Source of the DNA: Spirochaetaceae bacterium
GTDB lineage: Bacteria > Spirochaetota > Spirochaetia > SZUA-6 > RPPD01
Assembly (NCBI GenBank): GCA_003818675.1
Contig: RPPD01000119.1
Span: 1-6,960 of the forward strand
Direction of reading: 5' to 3'
Length of the DNA: 6,960 bases
In this document: piece after piece, positions 1-6,584 of the stretch
How positions within the stretch are numbered: the first letter of the stretch is position 1
How the letters are laid out: each line of letters starts with the position of its first letter
Made by a program: the position numbers and the translations under genes
The notes under the pieces: model-generated
The model's input: the letters and a program-made list of their open reading frames with translations, nothing else
Databases searched by the model: none
Told to the model about the DNA's origin: nothing

Positions 1-264
1 TGGTTCCACCCCCTGAAGGAAGATCTTGATGCGTTTATTGAGCAGAGCCAGAAAAACGTGTACGGTGTAACAAAAGTGAAGCTGTACAAGGGCAATATCA
101 CAATTGTTGAGCGCAACAGGCCTGACTCGTCACTCTTTTATCCGGAAATCCGGTCAATAAAAGCCGAAGGATTTGACCAGCGCTGGTGCGCCAATGCGGC
201 GAAGGTCAGGGGACTTCCCTTTGAAATCCTCGCAAAGCGCAACCGGAAGGTAAAGGGGAAATAG
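1..264 (+). CDS. argG: Argininosuccinate synthase, C-terminal fragment (5' end outside window)
   Basis: The frame is open from base 1 to the TAG at 262-264, so only the last 87 residues are present. The enzyme joins citrulline and aspartate using ATP to give argininosuccinate in the cytoplasm, the penultimate step of arginine synthesis. The visible part matches the C-terminal region of the family: WFHPLKEDLDAFIEQSQKNV at residues 1-20 is like the usual region of this enzyme ending in the tetramer-forming tail, followed by the conserved V-KLYKGN stretch near residues 27-33. The ATP and citrulline sites lie upstream and cannot be judged. The far end (RNRKVKGK) is lysine- and arginine-rich. Identity is supported by argH starting 2 bp after the stop, the classic argGH order. 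The real start and any arginine-responsive control lie outside the window. Confidence 0.9.
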   Translation, partial: WFHPLKEDLDAFIEQSQKNVYGVTKVKLYKGNITIVERNRPDSSLFYPEIRSIKAEGFDQRWCANAAKVRGLPFEILAKRNRKVKGK

Positions 265-266
265 AC

Positions 267-1643
267 ATGGCAAAACTCTGGCAGAAAAATTATGATCTGG
301 ATGCTTTAATTGAGAAATTTACTGTCGGAGAGGATTATAGACTGGATAATAATATCATTGCCGCTGACTGCGTGGCCTCGGTTGCGCACGCGGCAATGCT
401 TTCCAAGATTGGAATTCTGACGCAAAAGGAATTTGAGGATCTGAAGAAGGAGCTTATTGCCATCATTAATGATGATGCGGCAGGCAAATTCCAGATTGAT
501 CTCCACGACGAGGACGGGCATACCGCAATAGAAAACAGGCTGGTTAATAAAACCGGGGATGCCGGCAAAAAAATCCATACCGGGCGCTCAAGGAATGACC
601 AGGTCATAGCAGCGGTAAGGCTTTATGCACGTGATTATCTCCTTGAGCTTATTCAGGCAGGCACGGCTCTTGCCGGGACATGTCTTGCATTTGCTGAAAA
701 ACACAAGGATGTTCCAATGCCGGGCAGGACCCACATGCAGATAGCCATGCCCTCATCAGTCGGTCTGTGGGCTGCGGCATTCGCAGAGGAGATCCTTGAT
801 GACCTCACCCTGGCATTCACAGCATATGAATTAAACGACATGTGTCCGCTGGGCTCTGCGGCCAGCTACGGTGTGCCTCTTCCCCTTGACCGCGAGATGG
901 TGAGTGATTCCATGGGCTTTGCAAAGCTGCAAAATAATGTGCTTTATGTAAACAACAGCCGCGGAAAGATGGAATCAATAATACTGGACGCAGCTGAGCA
1001 GATGGTTCTCACGTTGAGCAAAATGGCGCAGGACCTCATACTTTTTTCAATGCCAGAGTTTGGTTATTGGAGTATTCCTGCACAGCTTTGCTCTGGTTCA
1101 AGCATAATGCCCCAGAAGAAAAATCCGTGTGGTCTGGAATTAATCAGGGCAAAGGCTTCTACTGTCTCTGCCGCAGTAATCCATATAAAGGGTATTATAA
1201 AGGCGCTTCCGACTGGCTATAACAGGGATTTTCAGGAAACAAAGGGTGCCTTCATTCGTGGTGCCAACACCGCGCTTGACTGTGTCAGGGTCATGGAGCA
1301 TACCATGAACAGGCTTACGGTCAACAGGGAAAACCTTGCCAGGGGTTTTATCCCGGAAATCTATGCAACTGACCGGGCATTGGAGCTTGTATCAGGCGGT
1401 ATGCCTTTCAGGGATGCTTATAAAGAAGTTGGGCTACACCTGGACGAGCTTTCAAACATGGACCCAGGGACTGTCATAGCTGCAAAAAAACATACTGGTG
1501 CTACAGGAAACCTGTGTCTGAATAAAGCACAGGCGCAGCTTGAAACCTTTGAAAAAACTTTGGAACAGAAGAGAAACCGTATAGAACAGGCATTCAAGAA
1601 GCTTCTGGGAAGCCGTCCTGTTCTCTTCCGCAGTCTCAAGTAA
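267..1643 (+). CDS. argH: Argininosuccinate lyase
   Basis: A complete 458-aa protein, the normal length for the family. It splits argininosuccinate into arginine and fumarate in the cytoplasm, and works as a homotetramer in the fumarase/aspartase superfamily. The three superfamily regions are visible: HTGRSRNDQV at 104-113; GRTHMQIAMP at 153-162, whose His156 is the likely catalytic histidine; and the mobile signature loop SGSSIMPQKKNP at 276-287 with the serine pair 278-279. The active sites are built from all three in different subunits. The ATG lies 2 bp after the argG stop and is preceded by AAAGGGGA at 252-259, so the two genes are surely co-transcribed. The gene ends in tandem stops TAA TAG. 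The loop at 194-202 reads PLGSAASYG instead of the common PLGSGALAG, marking a sub-branch of the family rather than a defect. No fused acetyltransferase domain is present. Confidence 0.97.
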   Translation: MAKLWQKNYDLDALIEKFTVGEDYRLDNNIIAADCVASVAHAAMLSKIGILTQKEFEDLKKELIAIINDDAAGKFQIDLHDEDGHTAIENRLVNKTGDAGKKIHTGRSRNDQVIAAVRLYARDYLLELIQAGTALAGTCLAFAEKHKDVPMPGRTHMQIAMPSSVGLWAAAFAEEILDDLTLAFTAYELNDMCPLGSAASYGVPLPLDREMVSDSMGFAKLQNNVLYVNNSRGKMESIILDAAEQMVLTLSKMAQDLILFSMPEFGYWSIPAQLCSGSSIMPQKKNPCGLELIRAKASTVSAAVIHIKGIIKALPTGYNRDFQETKGAFIRGANTALDCVRVMEHTMNRLTVNRENLARGFIPEIYATDRALELVSGGMPFRDAYKEVGLHLDELSNMDPGTVIAAKKHTGATGNLCLNKAQAQLETFEKTLEQKRNRIEQAFKKLLGSRPVLFRSLK

Positions 1644-1661
1644 TAGAAGAAATCAATATTC

Positions 1662-1690
1662 TTGACGAGCCAGTTTTTTTATTGTAACAT
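1662..1690 (+). promoter_or_regulatory. Sigma70-type promoter for the knuckle protein-prs-ackA operon
   Basis: A -35 box TTGACG (1662-1667) and a -10 box TAACAT (1685-1690) are separated by exactly 17 bp. Transcription would start near 1697, leaving a leader of about 45 nt before the ATG at 1743. The spacer contains a run of seven T (1674-1680). It lies in the only gap between argH and the next gene, which supports a separate operon from here on. Confidence 0.6.
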
Positions 1691-1728
1691 TATATTCATC
1701 CATTGAGAGTCATACGCCAACGCGGTAC

Positions 1729-1736
1729 AAGGAGGA
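1729..1736 (+). promoter_or_regulatory. Strong Shine-Dalgarno site
   Basis: AAGGAGGA ends 6 bases before the ATG at 1743. It is close to the full anti-16S complement and is the strongest ribosome binding site in the window, so the small first gene should be well translated. It also fixes the start codon of that gene. Confidence 0.85.
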
Positions 1737-1742
1737 GTGTAG

Positions 1743-1964
1743 ATGGCCCATCTCCGGGAACAGGTGTTCAAATGTGAAGTCTGCGACGAGGAAGCGGATT
1801 TCCCTGTCTGCTGTGGAAGGCCCATGGAGTTTGACGGCCTTTCACTTTTCTGTCCTATCTGCGGCCGTGAAACCAAAAAGGTTCCTGTCTGCTGTTCCCA
1901 ACAGATGAGCGTACAGTCCTTTGTCCGCAACATCAAAAATGACATTTTTAACAAGCTTCGGTGA
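1743..1964 (+). CDS. Small protein with two tandem CxxC...CC metal knuckles (desulforedoxin/rubredoxin-like)
   Basis: A 73-aa soluble protein with eight cysteines arranged as an internal duplication. Repeat one is C11-E-V-C14 then P-V-C23-C24 followed by GRPM. Repeat two is C37-P-I-C40 then V-P-V-C50-C51 followed by SQQM. The spacings between the pairs are 8 and 9 residues. The pattern CxxC...CC-x3-M is that of desulforedoxin and the N-terminal domain of desulfoferrodoxin, which bind one Fe by four cysteines, but there the gap is longer (about 15). The protein could therefore hold two Fe or Zn ions, or be a plain zinc ribbon. The C-terminal 20 residues are basic and likely helical. There is no signal peptide or membrane segment. 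It is the first gene of an operon and its stop overlaps the GTG start of the PRPP synthetase gene. Its function is not known; an electron-transfer, metal-sensing or partner-binding role is only inferred. Confidence 0.85.
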   Translation: MAHLREQVFKCEVCDEEADFPVCCGRPMEFDGLSLFCPICGRETKKVPVCCSQQMSVQSFVRNIKNDIFNKLR

Positions 1965-3214
1965 ATATGAGAAAGACCGATCTTCAGGATATTGGAATAA
2001 TCGCTTGCCCTGGTGGAATTCACTTCGCAGATGAAGTCATCACCAACATCAGATCAATTGCCGCAAAGAAAGTCAATTCGCAGCTTGCAGGCCTGTCAAA
2101 AAAATACAAGATACCAGAAGCTGATCTTCTAAAGAAGTTTTCATTAAATCGTGATCTGTTCACTATCAAGGACGCTTCGCCACAGCAGAACGGCGGAAGG
2201 CTCATACCTGATTTTCGCGTAAAAACCTCGTTTACAAGATTTGCCAACGGCGAGTTTAAAACAGCCATGGAGACTTCCATTCGCGGCAAGGATGTTTATA
2301 TCATCCAGGACCTCGCCAACCAATATCCAATTATAATCAACAAGACTTCCGAATCGCATATACTTTCCGTGAATGACCACCTCATGTGCCTGTTTACAAC
2401 AGTGGATGCAGCGCTTCAGGCTGGCGCCGCCCGTGTTACAGTTGTTCTGCCTACATATCCCTACTCACGCCAGCACAAGAAAAAGGGAAGGGAAGGACTG
2501 ACCGCAGCGCGGATGGGCCAGATAATGGAATACATGGGTGTCTCCAGGATAATAACCCTTGATATTCATTCCCGTGAAATAGAAAACTCCTTCAACAGGT
2601 TAAGGCTTGAGAACTTGCACGCATCCTACCAGATATTGCGCGCACTTTCGGAAGTCTGCGACCTGGAGGATGAAAACCTAACAATAGTCTCCCCTGATAC
2701 AGGATCAGTAGAGCGCAACAAGTTTTATGCCCTGTCTTTGAACAAACCGCTCGCCATGCTTTACAAGGAGCGGGATTATTCCAAGATTACCGCCAGCGCT
2801 TTGGACAACAATATCACCAAGGTTTATCTCCTTGGAGACGTTAAAGGGAAAAACGTCTTCATGTCTGATGATATCCTGGGCTCAGGCGGCACACTCATGA
2901 AAGCCATGGAGAATCTCAAAAGCTGGGGCGCGGAAAAAATTATTTGCGCAATAAGCCTTCCGTTTTTCAACGGCGAGGCAGTAGAAATATTTGACCAGGC
3001 ATATCAAAAGGGCTTATTCTACAAGATCATTGGCACTAACGCGGTATATCATGAAGCGCGGCTTTTGGAACGTGAATGGTATATTTCGGCAAATGTCTCG
3101 CGTCTTTTTGCCAAGACAATCTTCAGGCTGTCTTTCAATCTTTCATTAAGCACGCTTCTTGACAATCGTGATGTTATAAACCGTCTCATCAAAGACAAGA
3201 AGCGGCAGAAGTGA
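1961..3214 (+). CDS. prs: Ribose-phosphate pyrophosphokinase (PRPP synthetase), long divergent form
   Basis: It makes PRPP from ribose 5-phosphate and ATP for nucleotide, histidine, tryptophan and NAD synthesis. Motifs in order (417-aa numbering): FANGE at 94-98 (usual FxDGE); YPYSRQHKK at 166-174 with the TAA segment at 181-183; DIHS at 201-204, the usual [15 protein letters not shown] at 243-254; K269-E-R271, matching the catalytic KxR flexible loop; and the PRPP-binding loop [10 protein letters not shown] at 302-311. GTN at 358-360 and the last 45 residues match the C-terminal half of normal enzymes. The protein is about 100 residues longer than the usual 310-320, mainly because some 60 extra residues lie between the first strand and FANGE. 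The start is either GTG 1961, overlapping the upstream stop by 4 bp, or ATG 1967, two codons later. Neither has a good Shine-Dalgarno, so translational coupling to the upstream gene is likely. Confidence 0.88.
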   Translation: MNMRKTDLQDIGIIACPGGIHFADEVITNIRSIAAKKVNSQLAGLSKKYKIPEADLLKKFSLNRDLFTIKDASPQQNGGRLIPDFRVKTSFTRFANGEFKTAMETSIRGKDVYIIQDLANQYPIIINKTSESHILSVNDHLMCLFTTVDAALQAGAARVTVVLPTYPYSRQHKKKGREGLTAARMGQIMEYMGVSRIITLDIHSREIENSFNRLRLENLHASYQILRALSEVCDLEDENLTIVSPDTGSVERNKFYALSLNKPLAMLYKERDYSKITASALDNNITKVYLLGDVKGKNVFMSDDILGSGGTLMKAMENLKSWGAEKIICAISLPFFNGEAVEIFDQAYQKGLFYKIIGTNAVYHEARLLEREWYISANVSRLFAKTIFRLSFNLSLSTLLDNRDVINRLIKDKKRQK

Positions 3215-3236
3215 TCATAATCCAGGGGAAAATAAT

Positions 3237-4574
3237 ATGATGATACTCACATTGAACTGTGGAAGTGCCTCGGTAAAATACCAGGTATATGACTGGAAGG
3301 AAAGATATGTGACAGCCCGCGGCATGATAGAGCGGGTGGGTACTCCCAGCTCCGTGATCAAACACCAGACTTCTGGAAAGCCAGAGAAGGAATTTGAAAA
3401 GCACTGTCCCACTCACAAGGAGGCGATCTCGGCCATGATAGATTGCCTGTTGGACCCGGAGTTTGGCGTTATGAAAGATCTTGGTGTCATTGGAGCTGTT
3501 GGCCATCGTGTTGTACATGGAGCAGACCGCTTTTCCAAGTCCACTTTGATAGACAAAGAAGTGCTGGATATATTCAAGCAAGTGAGCGATTTGAGCCCGC
3601 TGCACAATCCTGCAAACATCATGGGCATAGAAGCAGCCCAGGCACTGTTCCCAAATGTGCCGCACTGTGCAGTATTGGACACAGCATGGCACCAGACAAT
3701 GCCCGCCAGTTCCTATATATATGCAGTTCCATATGGCTGGTACAGGGATTTTCGGGTACGAAAGTATGGCTTCCATGGCACTTCACTGCTGTATGTGGCA
3801 AAACGGGCAGCAGTGCTTTTGGGAAAAAAACCAGAGACCACTAATATTATCTCTTTACATATTGGAAATGGTGTCAGCGCAAATGCAGTTAAAGACGGAG
3901 TTTCCTTTGACACATCCATGGGCCTGACCCCGCTTGAGGGCCTGGTAATGGGCACAAGATCAGGAGACATTGATCCTGCGATCCCATTTTTCATCATGAA
4001 CAAGACAGGCCAGCCAGGCAAGGAAGTGGAATCCATTCTCAACAAAAAAAGCGGAATACTGGGAATAACGGAAAAACACATTGACCGCCGCGATGTTATC
4101 ACTGGCGCAGAGAAAGGCGAGGAGCAGTCAAAACTTGCCATTGAGATTGAATCCTACCGTTTAAAAAAATATATTGGTGCCTATTATGCGGCACTGGGAC
4201 ATGTAGACGCCATTGTGTTCACAGCTGGTGTTGGTGAAATGAATCCGCTTATAAGAGGGAAATGTCTCTACGGCCTGGAATCTATGGGGATTGTGCTTGA
4301 CAGGGAAAAGAACGCACTTTCACGCACCAGAAACGCGGAAACAGTAATATCAACCACCTCGTCCAGGGTGAAAATATTCGTTATTCCAACTGACGAAGAA
4401 ATGGTAATGACCGAAGACACTTACGCACTTCTTAAAGGTAAATACGATGTACACACAAAGTTCACATATTCATTTGCAGAGCCTGAATACAGGAACAAGA
4501 TGCGTGATGAGGGCCTGGCTGAAGACTTGAAAAAGAATCCCAAACTCAAGGACCTCATCGCGAAGATTCCGTAA
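3237..4574 (+). CDS. ackA: Acetate kinase
   Basis: It interconverts acetyl phosphate plus ADP with acetate plus ATP in the cytoplasm, usually as the last step of fermentative energy gain. The ASKHA-fold motifs are clear: NCGSASVKY at 7-15; GHRVVHG at 89-95 with Arg91; PLHNP with His123; [10 protein letters not shown] with Asp148; YGFHGTS with His180; HIGNG with Asn211; GTRSGDIDP at 239-247 with Arg241; and TDEE at 385-388 with the metal-site glutamate. These positions coincide with the catalytic residues known from the Methanosarcina enzyme. Departures are GVGEM at 331-335 where GIGEN is usual, HGTSL where HGTSH is usual, TDEE where TNEE is usual, and about 40 extra residues at the C-terminus (445 versus about 400). 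It lies 22 bp after prs. AGGGGA at 3224-3229 serves the first of two consecutive ATGs (3237, 3240). No phosphotransacetylase gene is in view. Confidence 0.95.
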   Translation: MMILTLNCGSASVKYQVYDWKERYVTARGMIERVGTPSSVIKHQTSGKPEKEFEKHCPTHKEAISAMIDCLLDPEFGVMKDLGVIGAVGHRVVHGADRFSKSTLIDKEVLDIFKQVSDLSPLHNPANIMGIEAAQALFPNVPHCAVLDTAWHQTMPASSYIYAVPYGWYRDFRVRKYGFHGTSLLYVAKRAAVLLGKKPETTNIISLHIGNGVSANAVKDGVSFDTSMGLTPLEGLVMGTRSGDIDPAIPFFIMNKTGQPGKEVESILNKKSGILGITEKHIDRRDVITGAEKGEEQSKLAIEIESYRLKKYIGAYYAALGHVDAIVFTAGVGEMNPLIRGKCLYGLESMGIVLDREKNALSRTRNAETVISTTSSRVKIFVIPTDEEMVMTEDTYALLKGKYDVHTKFTYSFAEPEYRNKMRDEGLAEDLKKNPKLKDLIAKIP

Positions 4575-4603
4575 TTGACGATTCTCCTTCCCGATAATCA
4601 AAT
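4575..4603 (+). promoter_or_regulatory. Possible promoter downstream of ackA
   Basis: TTGACG (4575-4580), starting right after the ackA stop, is 17 bp from TCAAAT (4598-4603). The -35 box is identical to the one at 1662. The -10 box is weak (4 of 6). If used, it would give a leader of about 85 nt for the gene at 4695. I see no convincing terminator hairpin between ackA and that gene, so read-through from ackA is also possible. Confidence 0.3.
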
Positions 4604-4694
4604 ACATCGAAACGCCGACTTATTTTGTAAACAAGTGTAAATTCCTAAGGTTTTTTGCGTCTGGATCTGGCATTGTTTTTGCATATACATTTAC

Positions 4695-6023
4695 ATGAAA
4701 AAAATAATTGTCATGGTGTCATCTATTACACTGCTTGCTGGAAATGCAAGAGCAGATTTCCAGGCATCTGTTCGTTTTTCTGATTTCCAGAGCCTTATCG
4801 CAAGGACTGTGCTCTGGAATGATTCTGCAAAGGCATTTGTGCTTGCTGAAAATGAAAAACTGCTTGGCTGGGGATTTGGGAGCAGTTTTTTCACCATAGG
4901 AAGCATAAGACTTTCAGGGCTGTTGCGTGAATTGGAAAATCCAATGGGGTATCAGGCAGCAAGCAGTGTCTTTACCGAAAAAACCCAAATAGCCCTGGCG
5001 CCATCGTTTCAGAAAAATCCAAGAACAGGTCTGGAAATCTCATTTTTTGGTGATATTCTGAATCTGTATATTATACAGAAGGAAGATGAGAAATCCATGG
5101 CAGGTCTTTTTTTAAAATATTCTTTTATTCCTGATATAACACAGGAATTAATCCTTGATATGTCGATTGTACCTGAAAAGCCGGAAACCGGATGGTTTTA
5201 TAATGGACTGCCAAGGATACCGGGGGTTATTGGATCAGCTATGCACAGGCTTGCATTCACCGGCAAAGGTTTTCGGATAGTATCTGATATTGCCCTGTCT
5301 GCTCCTGAGAATGCACAAGTCGGCTGGTTTGGTGCTGTTTCAGGGTCCTTGTCAATATCAAGTCTGCGGCTACTGACAATGTTGTGTTTGAAAAGTGAAG
5401 GATATGCTGCAACGACAGGGACATTGCAGGAAGAGGCATTAGTCTGCAGCCTTAATGCTGATATGGCTTTTTTAAAGCACTTTGTCCTGGGCCTGAACTA
5501 TAGAAAAAGCGTCCCGCATAAAGTGCCTGTGGAATCAGCTTTTTGGGAAGGGAATGAGACATTCGGTGCCTCGCTTGATATTTATATGCCGGATTCATTT
5601 GTTTCTTATCCAGTGTGCAAGCTTGGGTATTCAGGAAAAAGATCCGGAGGGCCACTTGTACTTTCCAGGGACAGGGAAAGTTGCACGCTGTCAATAACTC
5701 CGCTGGCTTTTGACTGGATGCGCTTGACCGCGTCCGGGAAAGTCATGTGGGAGAGGGATATTGTTTCCGGAACAACTGATGTTTCATTGGAATTCAAGGT
5801 TGGTCTTGTTCGTGGAAATATTTCTTATGCAATAGATTTGGATGAAGATGGTGTCTTTCATTCAGGTTCAGCGCTGCTGCAGATTGATATGGGAAATTGG
5901 TCGGTTTTTGTCAAATCGCAGACACGCAAATCGGTTTCAATTGATGAGATTGCCGTCCCCGCCGGAGAAAAAGATACTTTGGATCTGCTTGTTTTTAGCT
6001 TTGGTGGAGACCTGACTATATAG
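4695..6023 (+). CDS. Exported beta-rich protein of unknown family, possible outer-membrane barrel
   Basis: A 442-aa protein with a clear type I signal peptide: MKK, a hydrophobic core at 4-16, and a probable cut after ARA (residue 20). There is no lipobox cysteine. The mature part has no long hydrophobic helix. It is made of short alternating polar/apolar stretches ending in turns, such as LGLNYRKSVP, LTASGKVMWERD, TDVSLEFKVGLV, NISYAIDLDEDG and ALLQIDMGNWSVFVKS, and it ends in LLVFSFGGDLTI. This fits a beta barrel or a beta-rich periplasmic protein of a two-membrane bacterium. No enzymatic motif was recognised. The start is chosen because the signal peptide begins there, but no Shine-Dalgarno precedes it: the upstream bases are GCATATACATTTAC. 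It is the last forward gene before a convergent gene. The function is unknown. Confidence 0.85.
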   Translation: MKKIIVMVSSITLLAGNARADFQASVRFSDFQSLIARTVLWNDSAKAFVLAENEKLLGWGFGSSFFTIGSIRLSGLLRELENPMGYQAASSVFTEKTQIALAPSFQKNPRTGLEISFFGDILNLYIIQKEDEKSMAGLFLKYSFIPDITQELILDMSIVPEKPETGWFYNGLPRIPGVIGSAMHRLAFTGKGFRIVSDIALSAPENAQVGWFGAVSGSLSISSLRLLTMLCLKSEGYAATTGTLQEEALVCSLNADMAFLKHFVLGLNYRKSVPHKVPVESAFWEGNETFGASLDIYMPDSFVSYPVCKLGYSGKRSGGPLVLSRDRESCTLSITPLAFDWMRLTASGKVMWERDIVSGTTDVSLEFKVGLVRGNISYAIDLDEDGVFHSGSALLQIDMGNWSVFVKSQTRKSVSIDEIAVPAGEKDTLDLLVFSFGGDLTI

Positions 6024-6444
6024 TGTTGTGAATGCCGGCCAAAGGAAGAAGAACGCGGATGACGAGTTCAATAAGCAGGATGACCATAATGAAAGCCACA
6101 AGGCAGCCAGCATTGAGGAAGTAGTATCCGTTTCCGGTCACAATGCCAAAGACAACAAGCACTATCGCTACCAAAATGCTTCCGCCAATAAGAATGATCC
6201 TCAATGAAATCATTAGATAATTACGCAGAAATGACAGCTTGTTTTTAAGATTCTCATATTTTTTTTCAAGATAGTATAGTACAATCAGAAAAAAACCTAT
6301 GAAGAGAACCAGACATGACGCCATAATCATAAATAGCGGGCCAGATTCCGGAATGAAAAAGCAAAGTGTGAAAAGATAGAATATCCCCAGTATGCAGAGC
6401 GAGTTCATAAATGTGATTGTCCATTGCAGTGCGCGGGCTTTCAT
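6016..6444 (-). CDS. Four-helix integral membrane protein of unknown function
   Basis: A 142-aa protein with four hydrophobic segments at about 9-31, 37-58, 77-101 and 106-134. A charged, probably cytoplasmic linker lies between the second and third (YLEKKYENLKNKL at 58-70). No catalytic motif, signal peptidase site or known family was recognised. The start ATG (complement of 6442-6444) is preceded by GAAGGT (complement of 6451-6456) at 6-base spacing, a good ribosome binding site. The stop lies inside the end of the exported-protein gene, giving an 8-bp tail-to-tail overlap. It is divergent from the membrane-protein gene at 6585, and the shared region carries matching repeats, so the two may be controlled together. 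The reading frame is supported by its strong, regular membrane pattern. Confidence 0.75.
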   Translation of the reverse strand: MKARALQWTITFMNSLCILGIFYLFTLCFFIPESGPLFMIMASCLVLFIGFFLIVLYYLEKKYENLKNKLSFLRNYLMISLRIILIGGSILVAIVLVVFGIVTGNGYYFLNAGCLVAFIMVILLIELVIRVLLPLAGIHNTI

Positions 6445-6458
6445 AGATTTACCTTCAT

Positions 6459-6487
6459 GTTATACAAAATATAAGCCTTGCATGCAA
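6459..6487 (-). promoter_or_regulatory. Possible promoter for the reverse membrane-protein gene
   Basis: Read on the reverse strand, TTGCAT (complement of 6482-6487) is 17 bp from TATAAC (complement of 6459-6464). The -10 box is good (5 of 6) and the -35 box is weak (3 of 6). Transcription would start almost at the Shine-Dalgarno, leaving a very short leader, so the call is tentative. The -10 lies inside the 11-bp inverted repeat and the -35 inside the 14-bp palindrome. Confidence 0.3.
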
Positions 6488-6489
6488 GG
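6476..6489. repeat. 14-bp perfect palindrome
   Basis: CCTTGCATGCAAGG is its own reverse complement. It lies between the arms of the 11-bp inverted repeat and overlaps the reverse-strand -35 candidate, a position suited to a repressor or activator site. No regulator gene is nearby to name it. Confidence 0.6.
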
Positions 6490-6521
6490 GGATCGACAGT
6501 ATTGATAAAAGGAATTTGTAT

Positions 6522-6533
6522 AACAGTACTGTT
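6522..6533. repeat. 12-bp perfect palindrome next to the forward -35 box
   Basis: AACAGTACTGTT is its own reverse complement and ends one base before the TTGACA at 6535. It overlaps the right arm of the 11-bp inverted repeat by four bases. An operator or activator site for the gene at 6585 is the likely role, inferred from position only. Confidence 0.55.
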
Positions 6534-6534
6534 G

Positions 6535-6563
6535 TTGACAGCCTGCTAAAAAAAACATAGCAT
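6535..6563 (+). promoter_or_regulatory. Sigma70-type promoter for the HEID membrane-protein gene
   Basis: A consensus -35 TTGACA (6535-6540) is 17 bp from TAGCAT (6558-6563). It has the same layout as the promoter at 1662-1690, including the unusual C in the fourth base of the -10 box. The start of transcription would be near 6570, just ahead of the AAGGAG at 6572-6577, giving a leader of about 15 nt. A run of eight A (6548-6555) fills half the spacer. Confidence 0.6.
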
Positions 6564-6584
6564 ACGCTTCCAAGGAGTGTTTTC

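Larger units (their letters stand above)
6458..6525. repeat. 11-bp perfect inverted repeat flanking the divergent control region
   Basis: TGTTATACAAA at 6458-6468 and its exact reverse complement TTTGTATAACA at 6515-6525 are separated by 46 bp. Each copy faces one of the two divergent genes. They could be paired half-sites of one regulator. The left copy contains the reverse-strand -10 candidate and the right copy sits just upstream of the forward -35. Confidence 0.7.

Noticed and set aside
1636..1681. Possible terminator after argH (TCAAG...CTTGA then a T run)
   Set aside because: The stem is only 5 bp with a 20-base loop, and the T run is not next to the stem. The T run fits better as part of a promoter spacer.
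1679..2023. 114-codon reverse open frame over the knuckle-protein gene
   Set aside because: The forward gene has a strong ribosome binding site, a promoter and a duplicated cysteine motif. The reverse frame has no motif and would cover the forward promoter.
3189..3776. 195-codon open frame on the reverse strand across the prs end and ackA start
   Set aside because: It lies wholly over conserved acetate kinase and prs coding sequence, has no family resemblance and is rich in Cys and His as expected of an antisense shadow.
3443..3844. 133-codon forward open frame inside ackA
   Set aside because: It is in another frame over highly conserved catalytic motifs of acetate kinase and has no start signal of its own.
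4575..4694. Possible terminator or small RNA between ackA and the exported-protein gene
   Set aside because: Only 4-bp stems such as CGAT/ATCG could be found, with no GC-rich hairpin followed by T.
6502..6524. Alternative promoter TTGATA...TATAAC for the gene at 6585
   Set aside because: Both boxes look good but the spacer is only 11 bp, too short for sigma70. The TTGACA/TAGCAT pair with 17 bp is better.
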